DNA from: Anthostomella pinea
Taxonomy: Eukaryota; Ascomycota; Sordariomycetes; Xylariales; Xylariaceae
Direction: 5' to 3'
Length of the DNA: 64,000 bases
Assembly: GCA_963556695.1 (NCBI GenBank)
Contig: CAUWAG010000007.1
Coordinates: 558,001 to 622,000 of the forward strand
In this document: positions 1-9,834 of the stretch, piece after piece
Layout of the letters: every line of letters starts with the position of its first letter
Numbering within the stretch: position 1 is the first letter of the stretch
Translations under genes and position numbers: made by a program
The notes under the pieces: model-generated
What the model saw: the letters and a program-made list of their open reading frames with translations, nothing else
What the model was told of the DNA's origin: nothing
The model's database searches: none

Positions 1-237
1 GACCCGAGCGACGAGGCCAAGTGCGTCGACTTGGCGTGGCGTTTCCTGGACCGAAACCTCAAAGTTCAGCGACAGGTGGGCTCCTCGAAGATTGAAGAGT
101 TTGTGCTCGACCTTGAGGATAAGCACCGGTGCGGCGAATTTGACGAGGCTCTCAAGCACCCGAAGAAGCAGGTGGAGGATGACGAGGACGCGTGGAAGGC
201 TATAAAGAAATATTGGTCTTCGAGAATTTCGCATTGA
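1..237 (+). CDS. 3' end of an unrecognised protein (partial)
   Basis: The reading frame is open from the first base of the window and ends at TGA 235-237, giving the last 78 residues of a protein whose start lies upstream. The fragment is highly charged (many Lys, Glu, Asp), has no transmembrane segment, and contains a short acidic stretch near the end (QVEDDEDAW). It looks like the helical, hydrophilic C-terminus of a cytosolic or nuclear protein. I do not recognise the family. No splice signal is needed to keep the frame open. Coding is inferred from sensible composition and from the stop being followed by AT-richer, non-coding-like DNA. Confidence 0.6.
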   Translation, partial: DPSDEAKCVDLAWRFLDRNLKVQRQVGSSKIEEFVLDLEDKHRCGEFDEALKHPKKQVEDDEDAWKAIKKYWSSRISH

Positions 238-838
238 TACCTAGTCTCCTTGCGTGTATATAATGGAGGGCATATACATAAGCCCCTCTCAGAGCGTCAA
301 TTTGGGAAATCCTTCTTCGCGTATAACTAATATCTGTCATACATACATACATACATGTACATATTATACTGCTTACCTCGTTTCATTACGTCTTCCTTCC
401 AATTTTCCTGTGCAAGTTTTGGGTATCGAAAGCCATGCGGGCCCTTTGCCTTCCGTGCAACTGCATGATACAGCTGCCTCTCAGACACGGTCCGTTTCTC
501 CTCCCGATGGTCTCCCTAGTGGAAAAAGAACGGAAGGCGTCCTCTTTGCATCTCAAAGGCTTCCTGATCATCGCATCCGCGTAATCTTTTGTGCTTTGTT
601 CTCCAGGACAAGGCGTTGTAGCCGCTCTTCTTGTTATAGCAACAATCATCACAAAGGTGATTGTCTACCCATGCACATAAGAGGCGTACTTGTTTTTCTC
701 CATCCAGACATTTACATCACAATCACTCGTTAAGCCGTTCCTTCAAATTTTTATTTCATCCCCTGGCCAGGTTTCAGGGGTACTCCAGCACCAGTCTGGC
801 ACAGCGTCCTGAAATTGCTATCCAAATCCAGAATTGAA
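238..838. other. Intergenic, no gene seen
   Basis: The stretch holds the 3' flank of the partial gene and a short catacatacatacatg microsatellite near 338-358. A 159-codon plus-strand frame at 254-733 and its minus-strand mirror have unlike-protein composition, and I do not support them as genes. Confidence 0.5.
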
Positions 839-1315
839 ATGTCGGCTACCATCATTGCCCCTTCGCAGTCAACACCGCTTCTCATGCCTTCCTCGAGTAA
901 GGATTACGCCACCATGAGGCCCAAGTTAAGTCCGAGGCCCAAGCTACGTCTAATCATACCCAAGTCCAAAAGACCCCGGCCAGTACTGCTCACCTCTAGC
1001 AACTACTCAATCGATCTCGACAAGACGAAGTATGTCCTCGATACAGCTTTGACGTATAACACATGTGGCCACCCCGAGAGCGGGATGGTATGCTGCGATT
1101 ATTGCTTCCAGCATGGCTTGCGACACAACCGCGGGAACGACCATCGGGGTCTGTGGAAGAAATGTATGGAGAGTGACGGATCGCTGGCGGTCCTCGAGTT
1201 CTTCATTGCCCTTCAGATGCGTTTACTTGGTCTTGTGACCCCTGTACTTCTCTTCTTCATAGTCAGGGTGTACTGGATTGGGTTAGCGGGCGCTGCTCAT
1301 GCGACCAGGTCTTAG
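839..1315 (+). CDS. Hypothetical small protein, Cys/His cluster plus C-terminal hydrophobic segment
   Basis: A 158-residue frame begins at the first ATG (839); the frame is open a little further upstream but without ATG. Residues about 1-70 are Ser/Pro/Lys-rich and basic. They are followed by a compact Cys/His cluster (TCGHP, VCCDYC, FQHGLRH, KKC) that could bind a metal. The C-terminus holds one or two hydrophobic stretches (MRLLGLVTPVLLFFIV) that could be a membrane anchor. No known domain is recognised. The cysteine spacing suggests a small zinc-binding fold but is not a named motif. It may be a real orphan gene or a remnant exon of a longer gene. Confidence 0.4.
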   Translation: MSATIIAPSQSTPLLMPSSSKDYATMRPKLSPRPKLRLIIPKSKRPRPVLLTSSNYSIDLDKTKYVLDTALTYNTCGHPESGMVCCDYCFQHGLRHNRGNDHRGLWKKCMESDGSLAVLEFFIALQMRLLGLVTPVLLFFIVRVYWIGLAGAAHATRS

Positions 1316-2313
1316 CATAACAGACACCTGGAGCGAGTTTTATCATTTTGTAGATAAAGAATACAATCGTACATATCCATCGTCCATGAGTCAACTGAAC
1401 GTGCCTGCAGGTTATCTTGATGCAGTCTATCGTGGCCCACCCTGGTTCCCTTTACATGAACCAATCTCTTGATAAGTCTTGCTATTTGCACTTTGTTAGA
1501 ACTGTTTATTTACACCTTGTCTTTACACTTTAGCTACTAGCCAGCTGCAATACAGCCCCCTATCTCAGCACAACTGCACCAACAACTGCGCTAATAACTG
1601 CATTAAAATTTGCAATAACTACAACAATAACTGCACCGACAGCTGCACCGTGACTGCTCCGACAACTGCTCCGACAATTGCTTCGATAACTGTTCCGATA
1701 ATTGCTCCGATAAGCCGTAAGTTTAGTAGTTAGCCCGCTGCTAGCTGCCTGGAGAGATAGGGGTGGAAACAAGGTGCAAATAGCAGGACATCTCTTGATG
1801 CCCCGGCCTTACTAACCTTTCCGCCTCCCTCATCTCCATGCTGGAATTGGGTTCTTGAGTTTGGTACGCACCTTCCTGGTATTGTCAACTGAACCCACAT
1901 CTGCGCATCACCACCATCCTCTCTCGCCATCTTCCTCCATCACACCTCAACCCCTATCTTCTCATCGCATCACGCTAACACCGTCTTGAATCCACCCGAG
2001 CATACGGAGTGCCCATATACCACAGGTCATACTTGACTGCAGAGTCTGCGTCTTCCTCCAAAGCGGACTCGCTGGTACAGCTGTCTGCTCTTCTCACCGA
2101 GGTAACCAGATCACCTCTCCCCAATTACCCCCTTCACTCCACACAACATACCTCTCCACTCACGTCACAACATTGCATATCCTCCACGAGACTCCGAACT
2201 CTGTGATAAAAGAGCTGACACCTATCATATGCCCATATCATATTAGGAGCGAAACAGCGACAGCTTCGGGTTCGGAGTGGTATCAATCACTCCCAACACC
2301 ACGAACCACCTTC
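1316..2313. other. Intergenic, holds a minisatellite
   Basis: Apart from the 12-bp minisatellite annotated at 1569-1716 I see no gene. Short frames at 1730-1930 and 2009-2206 lack coding character. Confidence 0.5.
1569..1716. repeat. Degenerate 12-bp minisatellite
   Basis: About twelve imperfect tandem copies of a 12-bp unit resembling ataactgcaccg (variants aacaactgcgct, gataattgctcc, gataactgttcc). The unit is AC/GT-biased and diverged, so it is an old array. Because the unit length is a multiple of three, it reads through in all frames and produces a repetitive spurious protein on either strand. Confidence 0.7.
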
Positions 2314-2327
2314 CATCCTCCTCCATA
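2314..2327. repeat. Target-site duplication, 5' copy, of SINE copy 1
   Basis: CATCCTCCTCCATA (14 bp) directly precedes the SINE head and recurs exactly at 2900-2913 after the SINE tail. A perfect direct repeat flanking the element is the footprint of target-primed reverse transcription. Confidence 0.85.
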
Positions 2328-2899
2328 CGGCCGTATGGCGCAATGGTCAAATGCGCCTGGCTGTGTTCTCGTTTGTGCGGTGGGCGACGAGAACAAGTGG
2401 GATCGAATCCTGCTACGGCCCCCTTCTGACCCGGCTTGTGCGAGTCGACAACCAGCACACGACAGTAGAGAGGGCTTCTTATTACAGAGCCCCATAGCCA
2501 AAGGCTTGTCTCCATAACACCCACTCCTGTGAGGTTTTTCCCCTTGTGGTTTCCCTCGCCAGTAGATAACAAACACCTGCTTCATCCACCAATGCGACAT
2601 ATATCGAACGGCTATTGGGACGATATGTACACCAGAGGACTGAGGTCCACTGGGTCGCTTTGTCACTAGACAGGAGGTTTTTCTGACGGAATCGTGCTTG
2701 GGTATTGACTAAAACTATCTGGAACACTCCAGGTTGGTACCGCTACAGCGAGGATGGGCTCGTGCGCGGATTTGAATGTATCTAGACTGACACCTCTACA
2801 ACCTTGCGATGCAATGGCACTGGGAGGCGTAGTTTGCCCTGCTGAGGGACTGCACCCACGATAAAGAAAATCAAAATCAAATCAATCAATCAAAATCAT
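2328..2899 (+). mobile_element. tRNA-derived SINE, copy 1 (about 570 bp)
   Basis: Three-part element. (1) A 92-bp tRNA-like head at 2329-2420. (2) A body of about 330 bp with no ORF. (3) A tail of about 130 bp (from about 2745) that matches the 3' end of the LINE copies in this window, ending in a TCAA/TCAAA-type simple repeat. It is flanked by a perfect 14-bp target-site duplication. It aligns end to end with the second copy at 26970-27528, with scattered substitutions and some small indels, so it is an older or different-subfamily copy. It codes for nothing and depends on a LINE for mobility. SINEs are known from fungi (for example Foxy in Fusarium), but I cannot name this family. Confidence 0.85.
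2329..2420 (+). promoter_or_regulatory. tRNA-like SINE head with Pol III A and B boxes (copy 1)
   Basis: The acceptor arms GGCCGTA / TACGGCC pair over 7 bp, and the D-stem is GCGC/GCGC. The A box TGGCGCAATGG (2336-2346) fits TRGYNNARNNG. The B box GGATCGAATCC (2400-2410) differs from GGTTCGANTCC at one base. In place of a normal anticodon arm there is an 8-bp hairpin, GTTCTCGT / ACGAGAAC. It is a tRNA relic serving as an internal promoter, not a functional tRNA. Confidence 0.8.
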
Positions 2900-2913
2900 C
2901 ATCCTCCTCCATA
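2900..2913. repeat. Target-site duplication, 3' copy, of SINE copy 1
   Basis: Exact repeat of 2314-2327 placed immediately after the TCAA-type SINE tail. Confidence 0.85.
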
Positions 2914-3195
2914 ATCATCACCCACGGTTTGGCCTAACTTTTCGTGCCTTCCCTCACCTGACCTCGAGCAGAAACCTCCAGTCAATAGGTACCTTTATGC
3001 TGCACTAAGCAAACGCCACATCGTACCGCGGTACCTGCCTGCTAAGCTCTCTGCCAACATTGCAGTCTAGTTGGGGCAACATCTCACGACTGAGGCTGCA
3101 TACCCTACATTAATTCACCAACTTCTCGATCATCACTCCTCGCCTACCGCGTCGTCTGTGGTCAGGTCAGATTTGCAGCTTAGGTCATACTGTCT
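2914..3195. other. Spacer between SINE copy 1 and LINE copy A
   Basis: About 280 bp with no reading frame of interest and no match to the other repeats. It is the flank of two independent insertions. Confidence 0.5.
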
Positions 3196-6100
3196 TTGAT
3201 TGATTGATTGATTGTATTTAACGTGGGGGATCGCTCCTCAGTAGTGCAAACCGCGCCTCCCAGAGCCTCTGCATCGCAAGGTTGTGGAGGTATCAAGATA
3301 ATAAATACAGTCAGTCCCGCTCACGAGCCCATCCCTGTTGTTGCGGCTGTATAACTTTGGGGTCATTCATCTGGTCCTTTAAGAACAGCTATCTATTAGG
3401 GACAGATTGATGAAAAGAACTTGCTCTTCTCAACAAATCTTGCCCATTCCGCGCTTCTCTCTCCCAAGTATTGTAAACAGGCTGTCCTAAGCGAGTACCT
3501 GGGCAGTAATCAGTTTTTCCCAAGTCTCTTATAAAAGAAAATATATTATGGTGTTTTCTTCTTACCGCAGCTGCAGTGGTCATTCGAGTCTGTATGCCCA
3601 AAATGTTCGTGATATCTAGGAAAGTCGCCATGTCCAGATCTGGCCGCTAGAAGTCTGTGTAGAGTGCTTCTTTCAAAGGATATAAGGTCTCTTTTAGTTA
3701 TTATATATGAATATACTTTTTGATATTTAGGTTCTAATTGGTCTTTTTATTATTAATCAAATTCTTTCTTGTCCTTTTTTTTGAGATCTCTCTTTATCCA
3801 AGAGATTGTGGGAAGGTTCGTCACGTCCGTTTCTAGCATGGCATCCTCTTTTATTAATGTGTTAGTAGCTTTGTTGCCATTGATATCTCTGTGTCCAGGA
3901 ATCTACTTGACGGTCACTCCAGGAGTGTGTGTTGTGGCAAGTTCTTGGAATCGTAGAAAAATATTCTGTGATATCTCGGGTGGAGTCCGATTGAGCCCAT
4001 CTACCACTGACGTGTTGTCCAGGCAGACATATAGCTATTTCTGCGTCCAACTGCCTTGGTTGTTATAAGACCTTAGAGAGCGCTATGGACTTCAGTATCT
4101 ATTATTTATGTTTATAGAAGTCTGTCTTTTTCCTGATATACTTCTTGTATAGTGCCGCCTTTTCTGATGGTATAACCCCATCCAGTGCGGGTTGTGCCTT
4201 GATTGTCCAACTGTGATCCATCCGAGTAGATGACAAGGTCAGTGTTCACATTTCTCTCTTGTAACCATTTCTTGAAGAGCTCTATTTTTTTGTCTTTATC
4301 CTTATAGATTAGGGACTTCTTCTATGATGGCTTGGTGAGTATTGGTCTCTAGAAGTCAGGGATTAGCTAAAAACTCTTTTATAACCTTGTTGGTTCATTG
4401 TGAGCCTATATTTAGAGCCTGCTAATAAGAGGGTATCTCTGGTCTATTTATTCGAGTCGGAGGCCATGACGTCGTCTTATTGACTCAGTGAGAACTCCTG
4501 CTAGGAGAATCTGTGATTCAAAGTGTAGGATATATCCTGGGTGTGTTTTCCAGACCGGTAAGATAGCCCTGATCGCTGTTCGTAGTACAGCATTTATCGT
4601 TCTAAGAAGCCCCTTAATGCGACATGCTGATGTCCCACCTAAGCTCCCGACTTTCTCGATTCCTGGGTACCAGGCCTCCAGGCCGTGTGTAAGAATAGGA
4701 ATAACACAAGCTTTCACAGCCCTCTTGGTTGACTTTACTGGAAGTCCTTTGACTGTGTTGTATAGTCCTCGAAGGTGATTTGTTACCTTATTAGCTTTCT
4801 TGGCCCAGTAGGAAACGTGATCTTTGAAGTTTAGTTTTCTATCCAGGAAGACACCCAGCCATCGCATGGAGTCCTTTGCTGTTTTGTTCATTGTCCCGTG
4901 GCGGACTGGAGGGTTGTCTGAGTTCTTTTTTCGTAAGAAGTGCATAATCTCGGTTTTATCAGGGTCAAATTCAATAGTATTATCATGTCCCTATTGATTA
5001 AATAAATAAACGTTTTTAGTAGCCTTTATGACTGTTTCTTTAAGGTTCTCTCCAATATAGAGAGTCGCTAGATTGTCTGTGTATCCAAAGCGTCTCCTTT
5101 TCATACCAAGTCGGGCACAGATTGGCTCTGTTTATAGCATATAAAGGATTAGAAAGGCCAGTAAGCCTTGTGATAGCCCATAAGTGAAAGCTTTTATATC
5201 AGTCACAATACCTTCAAACCAAACTGTTGTGGACCGCTCGGACATGAATGACTGGACCCATCTTATAAGAAAGCCCGGCCAGCCCTGTTCTCTCATGCGA
5301 ACCACCAGCCGTCTCATTAGGGCAGCGTTAAAGGCTTTTTCACATCTGACGTGGCTACCGTTGCGACGAGGCCTTGGTCGAGGGTCTGCTCCATATTGTG
5401 TATGAGTGCAGCTACCAGGTCAGTGACAGAGCGCTTTGGTAGAGCTCTGAAATGTTATAGAGCTAGAATTCCAAATTTAATAACAAACCAGGCAATTCTT
5501 TTTGTAATGAGTCGTTCTAAGCCTTTGCCAAGACATGATAACAGCGATATTGGTCTGTAGGCCCTGGGGTTGGAATAGTCTTTCTTGCCTGGTTTTGGGA
5601 TCATCACCACCTTAGCTACTTTGAATGATTTAGGGTGGTGTCTGATCTGTAGATAGGTCTAGAAAAGGGCTCTGACATGTTCCCCAATGACTGGCCAGCA
5701 AGCTTTCAGAATCCGTACTGTGAGGGTGTCTACTCCCGGGGAATTGCTCTTGGTCCCTATAGTGGACCCTTCAGTCTCTTCTAGTCCGACATGGTATTCA
5801 AGGGGGATATGTGGCTTGGGTTGTGTGATCTGAGCGGACCAAGGGTCGATGATATCGTTGTCTGGGGTACTTCGTTCAAGTATGGCTGAGCATAGCGTAT
5901 TTGTCTTGCTCTTTTGTGACTCAGATATTTGATCTCCTATAATGATTGGGGGGGAACACAATCCTACAAATAGCTTGTGCCAGAAAACGATTCTGTACAG
6001 GTCCTTTGGTTCAATCGCTGAATCAATTAGAGTTTGTCAGTACTCTCTCCTAGCTTTCTGAACCATGTGACAAAAGTCCTGTCGGGCTGAATTCTGCCCT

Positions 6101-6598
6101 TCTTGGTTTGTGGTCTGTTTAGAAAAGGCCCTGTATGTCTGAATAGCTGCTTTGCATTCATCATTCCACCAAACAGTGGGCCTAGATTGTCGGGGCTTCT
6201 TGCCCACTGTCCTTACACAGCCTTGGATCATGTTGATCAAGCTCTGCGTAAAGGCGTCCACCTGGCCAGGGGATGCACCCAGCCGGGGGAGCTCGTGAAT
6301 CCTGTTTTGGACATTATCAACCAGCTCTTGTAGTTTATCGTCTGGTACTATCCAACGATCGGCCTTGGGGACCCGGTCTAGGTCTCCCTGAATTGGAATA
6401 ACTATTTGTAATGTCTTGTGATCTGAGGTACACTGGAGTGCATCATTCACTGAGGCTTTAGCTATAAGGATATCTGAGAAGACCAGATCTAGTACGTTTC
6501 CGTCATCATATGTCAGGAGGTCTGGTTCAGAACTCAGATCCAGTCCGTGATCTGTCATAGTCTGTGCGAGTATAGCACCACCATGATATCCTGGGGCC
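3196..6598 (-). mobile_element. 5'-truncated LINE, copy A (about 3.4 kb)
   Basis: The minus strand carries the endonuclease C-terminus, reverse transcriptase and RNase H of a non-LTR retrotransposon, ending at about 3196 in a CAAT-type tail. It aligns over its whole length with copy B (about 22280-25677). The homology stops abruptly at about 6598, in the middle of the endonuclease domain; 5' truncation is typical of LINE insertion. I see no clear target-site duplication, so one flank may have been lost. Its 3' terminal 100-150 bp are shared with the SINEs. Confidence 0.85.
3389..6597 (-). pseudogene. LINE copy A ORF2 remnant (endonuclease C-term, RT, RNase H)
   Basis: Reading down from 6597 the order is as follows. 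First the endonuclease end (NVLDLVFSD, CTSDHKT) and a linker with WWNDECKAA. Then RT blocks around 5960-5000, with SQGLLAFLILYML near 5132-5317 and a thumb region at 4448-4945. Last an RNase H-like region with CLPGQHVSGRW on the minus strand near 4050. Several stop codons and frame changes break the frame, so it cannot make an active protein. Many stops read TAG/TAA where copy B or the family reads CAG/CAA/TGG. This copy keeps CAG at the site that is TAG in copy B (22485), so the two copies decayed partly independently. Confidence 0.8.
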
Positions 6599-6966
6599 TG
6601 GACGATCACCCTCTTCGTTCTCGTCCAGAGACGAGGGTCCGTCGCCGTCTATCTCGGCTAAAAGGACCACGCGGATGGTCTTGCAGGGAGGCAGGAGTGG
6701 GTCATGACCGGAGGCGATGTAGGAGAAGTAGGTGGCCATCGCCGACGGATATCTGAATGTGTAGATAAGTTGCAGGGTCCCTTGTTTGCAGGCGTCGATA
6801 ACATCGTCTCGCATACGCTTGCAGACGCGCAAGAGTCGGCATCCGGTTGCGAGGATGTTGCCTTGCTTATCGAAGCCAAATTCGACTCGACCAATGGGAG
6901 GGCGGCGGCGAATATGCTGTGCCGAACGTTCTCGGGCAATGATAGAATATATGGTGTAGTGTTCAT
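6599..6966 (-). pseudogene. Broken LPEN-type fungal protein, frameshifted and cut by LINE copy A
   Basis: From ATG 6966 the protein begins LSLPENVRHSIFAAALP, an LPxxVRxxIF opening common in fungal F-box/2EXR-like hypothetical proteins. After about 30 residues the meaningful frame changes by one base to GRVEFGFDKQGN, LLRVCKRMRDDVIDA and LIYTFRYPSAMATYFSY, which is the usual continuation of such proteins (a conserved LLRVC block). So a 1-nt indel lies near 6880-6890. The frame runs straight into LINE copy A at about 6598, leaving no 3' end. The domain assignment is by resemblance only. Confidence 0.55.
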
Positions 6967-7450
6967 TTCGGCGAGTGATTAGGCAGGGCAGCTGCTGTAA
7001 TGAAATGGCTGAAGATGAGAATGAGAGAAGGAGTTCGATGTCAAATTCAAAGGTCACATGGTTCCCCGCATGGGTTCATTATGCTGCTGCCTTCTGCCTG
7101 CTTCCTGACTGGGCCTCATCATATGATCATGCTCGTCTGAATGTCCGCTTGACCGCTCGTCCTATCAGGGTCAGGGTGTCGCCATCCGGGTGATATTTCA
7201 CTCCAACTTCCCATAGTCCTCCCATCTCAACTTGCCCAGCGGGCCCTTCAAGCCGACTTTGCCGAAATGCCCAGCATCCCTTGGAAGTATATTTCTGCTG
7301 TAAACAAGCCGATGTCCATAACGTGGAACTGCTGCTTCTAGCAACGTCCCCAGTTTCCGAATGGTATATTCCCACAGTGAAAGCAGCACAGCTCTGATCT
7401 CCCGGTATATAGTACGTGGGACTTCAGATGCGACGTTCATGGACGAGCAA
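6967..7450. other. Intergenic, no gene seen
   Basis: Upstream flank of the broken LPEN gene and downstream flank of the small membrane protein. Overlapping short frames on both strands lack coding character. Confidence 0.4.
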
Positions 7451-7888
7451 TCACAAGCAGAGGCAGCTCCGACACGAGCAAGACCTGTCCTCATGAATTT
7501 CCTGGCACCAAGACCGCCGTGTTTTTTTCGTATGAACATTCGATGGGTGTACCAGCCCATAATTCAGCAGCGTCCTCACCTCCGGAAAGCTCAAGAACCA
7601 AACCGGGCACACGACGGCGGGGACTAAAAAGCGCCAGTCGAACACCGAGCACGCGACCAGCACGAACCACGAGGTCCAGGCGATGCGCACGTCCCAGTGT
7701 AGCGGGGCGTGGCCGTTGACGACGAGGCCCTCGCGTAACACTTCTGCGGCGAATATGCCGAAAACGATTAGGTAGATGGATGTGGACCAGCGCGCCACGT
7801 GGAGGAGGAGTCGGTAGTCGCGCACGATGAAGAAGGTGAGTACGGTGGTCCAGACGAGGGAGGTGGTGAGGAGGAAGAGGAGGAGCAT
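7451..7888 (-). CDS. Hypothetical small multi-pass membrane protein
   Basis: 145 residues from the first in-frame ATG (7888); the frame is open another 42 codons upstream but only from GTG. Four hydrophobic segments are evident: MLLLFLLTTSLVWTTVLTFF, the stretch around STSIYLIVFGIFAA, TSWFVLVACSVF, and FLVPAVVCPVWFL, joined by short polar loops. The C-terminus ends in a Cys-rich stretch (SCSCRSCLCL), which may be an intron read through or a real tail. No family is recognised. The regular spacing of membrane segments and the low content of stops support a real gene. It lies convergent to nothing and upstream of the thiolase on the same strand. Confidence 0.55.
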   Translation of the reverse strand: MLLLFLLTTSLVWTTVLTFFIVRDYRLLLHVARWSTSIYLIVFGIFAAEVLREGLVVNGHAPLHWDVRIAWTSWFVLVACSVFDWRFLVPAVVCPVWFLSFPEVRTLLNYGLVHPSNVHTKKTRRSWCQEIHEDRSCSCRSCLCL

Positions 7889-8577
7889 CGTTCCTTGCTT
7901 TCTGGTGGACGAGACGGGACGGGACTGGACGAACGAGCGGGTTCGGAAGGCGGGTGGGCTGGTCGCGAAGTGGTGATATCCCGCGTACGCCGTGTCCGTA
8001 GAGCGGTCGATCACCGGAGGTCAGGCAACTGGTCGTGAGGTCTCGGAACAGAACATCGATGCCTCGTAAGCGTAAGCGTAAGCGTAAGCACTCCGAAGGA
8101 CGTATTTGAACGCCACGAAATATAATTCGCTTTGGTGTCTCTCTCAGACTCTCCAATTGGGCTCGCAAGTGGATTGTCTAACATATCTTTGAGAAGAGCC
8201 TCCCACCGGAAACGGTCAAGGCTCCCCCCCTGACCTCGTTTGTCCCCCACCTTTATGGATGTAGACCACTATGACTGCTTCTCGAGCAACGTGAATGTAT
8301 CAAACGAAGCATCGCAAGATTTGAAACTCCACTCTGAGAGTGTCGTCGATGCTGTCGTCCAGAATCATGGGGGGCATGTGCCATCCCTTGAGCATATGCT
8401 GCCTGCATCCCACTACTCACATCTCCCGAGACATGGCACTCACCAAGTTCCCAAGGCAGGACAACCACCCTGAAAAGATCATCGACATGAGGCGGGGGCC
8501 CATAACTGCCAAGAAAGTACAACAAGAATTTATTTCTTCATCATCTGCGCTTCGCTATATACATGAGTCTACCCTCG
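7889..8577. other. Intergenic between small membrane protein and thiolase
   Basis: No supported gene. It contains a short hexanucleotide array (8065-8088) and the 3' region of the thiolase gene. Confidence 0.5.
8065..8088. repeat. Hexanucleotide repeat (CGTAAG)4
   Basis: Four perfect tandem copies of CGTAAG. It is not the fungal telomere unit (TTAGGG). It is a simple microsatellite in the leader region of the small membrane protein gene. Confidence 0.8.
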
Positions 8578-9834
8578 CTACTCCCTCACAAACAGCCCAG
8601 CCATCCCCATCCCCGTGCCCACACACATACTAACCACACCCACCTCCCCGCCCGTCCTGCCCAGGCCATGCAAAGTCGTAGCAGTCATCCTCGCCCCCGT
8701 AGCCCCCAGCGGATGCCCCAGCGCAATCGCGCCCCCATCCGGGTTGACCCGCCCCTCCTCCCACGCCGCCTGCAGTCCCAGCTCGCGCACGCAGTAGATA
8801 GCCTGGCTCGCAAACGCCTCGTTGATCTCCCAGCGATCCACGTCTTTCGTCTCTAACCCGAACCCGCCCAGCAGCTTCGGGATCGCCAGCGCGGGCCCGA
8901 CGCCCATCTCGTCCGGCGCGCAGCCTACCGTCGCGGCGCCGACGAACTTGCCGATGATACTCCCACTAAGCCCCAGCTCCGTGGCCGTAGACCTCCGCAT
9001 CAGCAGCGTGGCCGCGGCCCCGTCGCTGACCTGGCTGGAATTGCCCGCCGTGCTCGCGCCGTCGCCCTTGAAGGCCGGCTTCAGCTTCGCGAGCCCCTCG
9101 AGCGACGCGTTCGCGCGGATCCCGTCGTCCTGCGTGGCCGTGATGAGCCGCTCCTCCCCGACGTTGTTGCCCTGCTTGTCGACCTCCTGGAACCTTGTCT
9201 TGACGGGGACGATCTCCTGCTTGAACGAGCCGTCGGCCTGCGCCTTCGCGGCCCGGCGGTGCGACTCGACGGCGAACTCGTCCTGTTCCCTCCTGCCCAC
9301 ACCATACCGCGCCGCCACGTTCTCGCTCGTCAGCCCCATTGGCATGATGCAGTCGCGCGCGTCCTTGGAGCCGCTCTCTTTGAGTTCTGGCCACAGGTCC
9401 TCCGGTATGGCCCTGCTCCCGTAGTTCCGCGTCATGCTCTCCATGCCGGCCGCGATGCCACCACTAATCATGCCCGTGCGGATCTGCGCCGAGATGGCCG
9501 CGACGCTCTGCAGGCTGCTGCTGCAGGCGCGGTTGACCGTGTACAGCGACGTCGAGTTGGGGAAGCCGACGTGGTTCATGGCCATGCGGGCGGCTTTGCT
9601 GCCGCCCAGCTCCGACAGCACGACGCCGACGGCCACGTCGTCGATGTGCTTGGGGTCCAGGTCCGGGTTCGCGTCGAGGGTCGCGCGCAGCACCACCGAC
9701 AGCAGCTCCTCTGGGTAGGCGTCCTTCAGCTGGCCCTTGTAAGCGCGGCAGATGGGCGTGCGCAGGGCCGAGAGGATGACCGTGTCGGAGGGGGCCTTGG
9801 CCAGGACGGCCGAGAGGCCTTTGGGGAGGGCCAT
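8578..9834 (-). CDS. 3-ketoacyl-CoA thiolase (acetyl-CoA acyltransferase)
   Basis: A 418-residue intronless protein with the full thiolase fold, catalysing thiolytic cleavage of 3-ketoacyl-CoA in fatty acid beta-oxidation. Visible landmarks: SALRTPICRAYKG at the N-terminus; NRACSSSLQS with the nucleophilic Cys; the substrate-loop region GLTSENVAARYGV; NEAFASQAIYC; GGAIALGHPLGATGAR with the catalytic His; and CVGTGMG with the second catalytic Cys. The length is normal for the family. Start: ATG 9834 (MALPKG). The frame is open upstream, but only from a TTG, so the longer version is unlikely. It most resembles peroxisomal 3-ketoacyl-CoA thiolases rather than ERG10-type acetoacetyl-CoA thiolase. 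I see no clear PTS2 (RLx5HL) and no SKL tail, so compartment is uncertain. Confidence 0.93.
   Translation of the reverse strand: MALPKGLSAVLAKAPSDTVILSALRTPICRAYKGQLKDAYPEELLSVVLRATLDANPDLDPKHIDDVAVGVVLSELGGSKAARMAMNHVGFPNSTSLYTVNRACSSSLQSVAAISAQIRTGMISGGIAAGMESMTRNYGSRAIPEDLWPELKESGSKDARDCIMPMGLTSENVAARYGVGRREQDEFAVESHRRAAKAQADGSFKQEIVPVKTRFQEVDKQGNNVGEERLITATQDDGIRANASLEGLAKLKPAFKGDGASTAGNSSQVSDGAAATLLMRRSTATELGLSGSIIGKFVGAATVGCAPDEMGVGPALAIPKLLGGFGLETKDVDRWEINEAFASQAIYCVRELGLQAAWEEGRVNPDGGAIALGHPLGATGARMTATTLHGLGRTGGEVGVVSMCVGTGMGMAGLFVRE

Noticed and set aside
254..733. 159-codon frame and its mirror
   Set aside because: No protein-like pattern, no partner exon, and it lies in an intergenic region.
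8065..8088. Possible internal telomeric repeat
   Set aside because: The unit CGTAAG is not TTAGGG or its complement, and only four copies are present.
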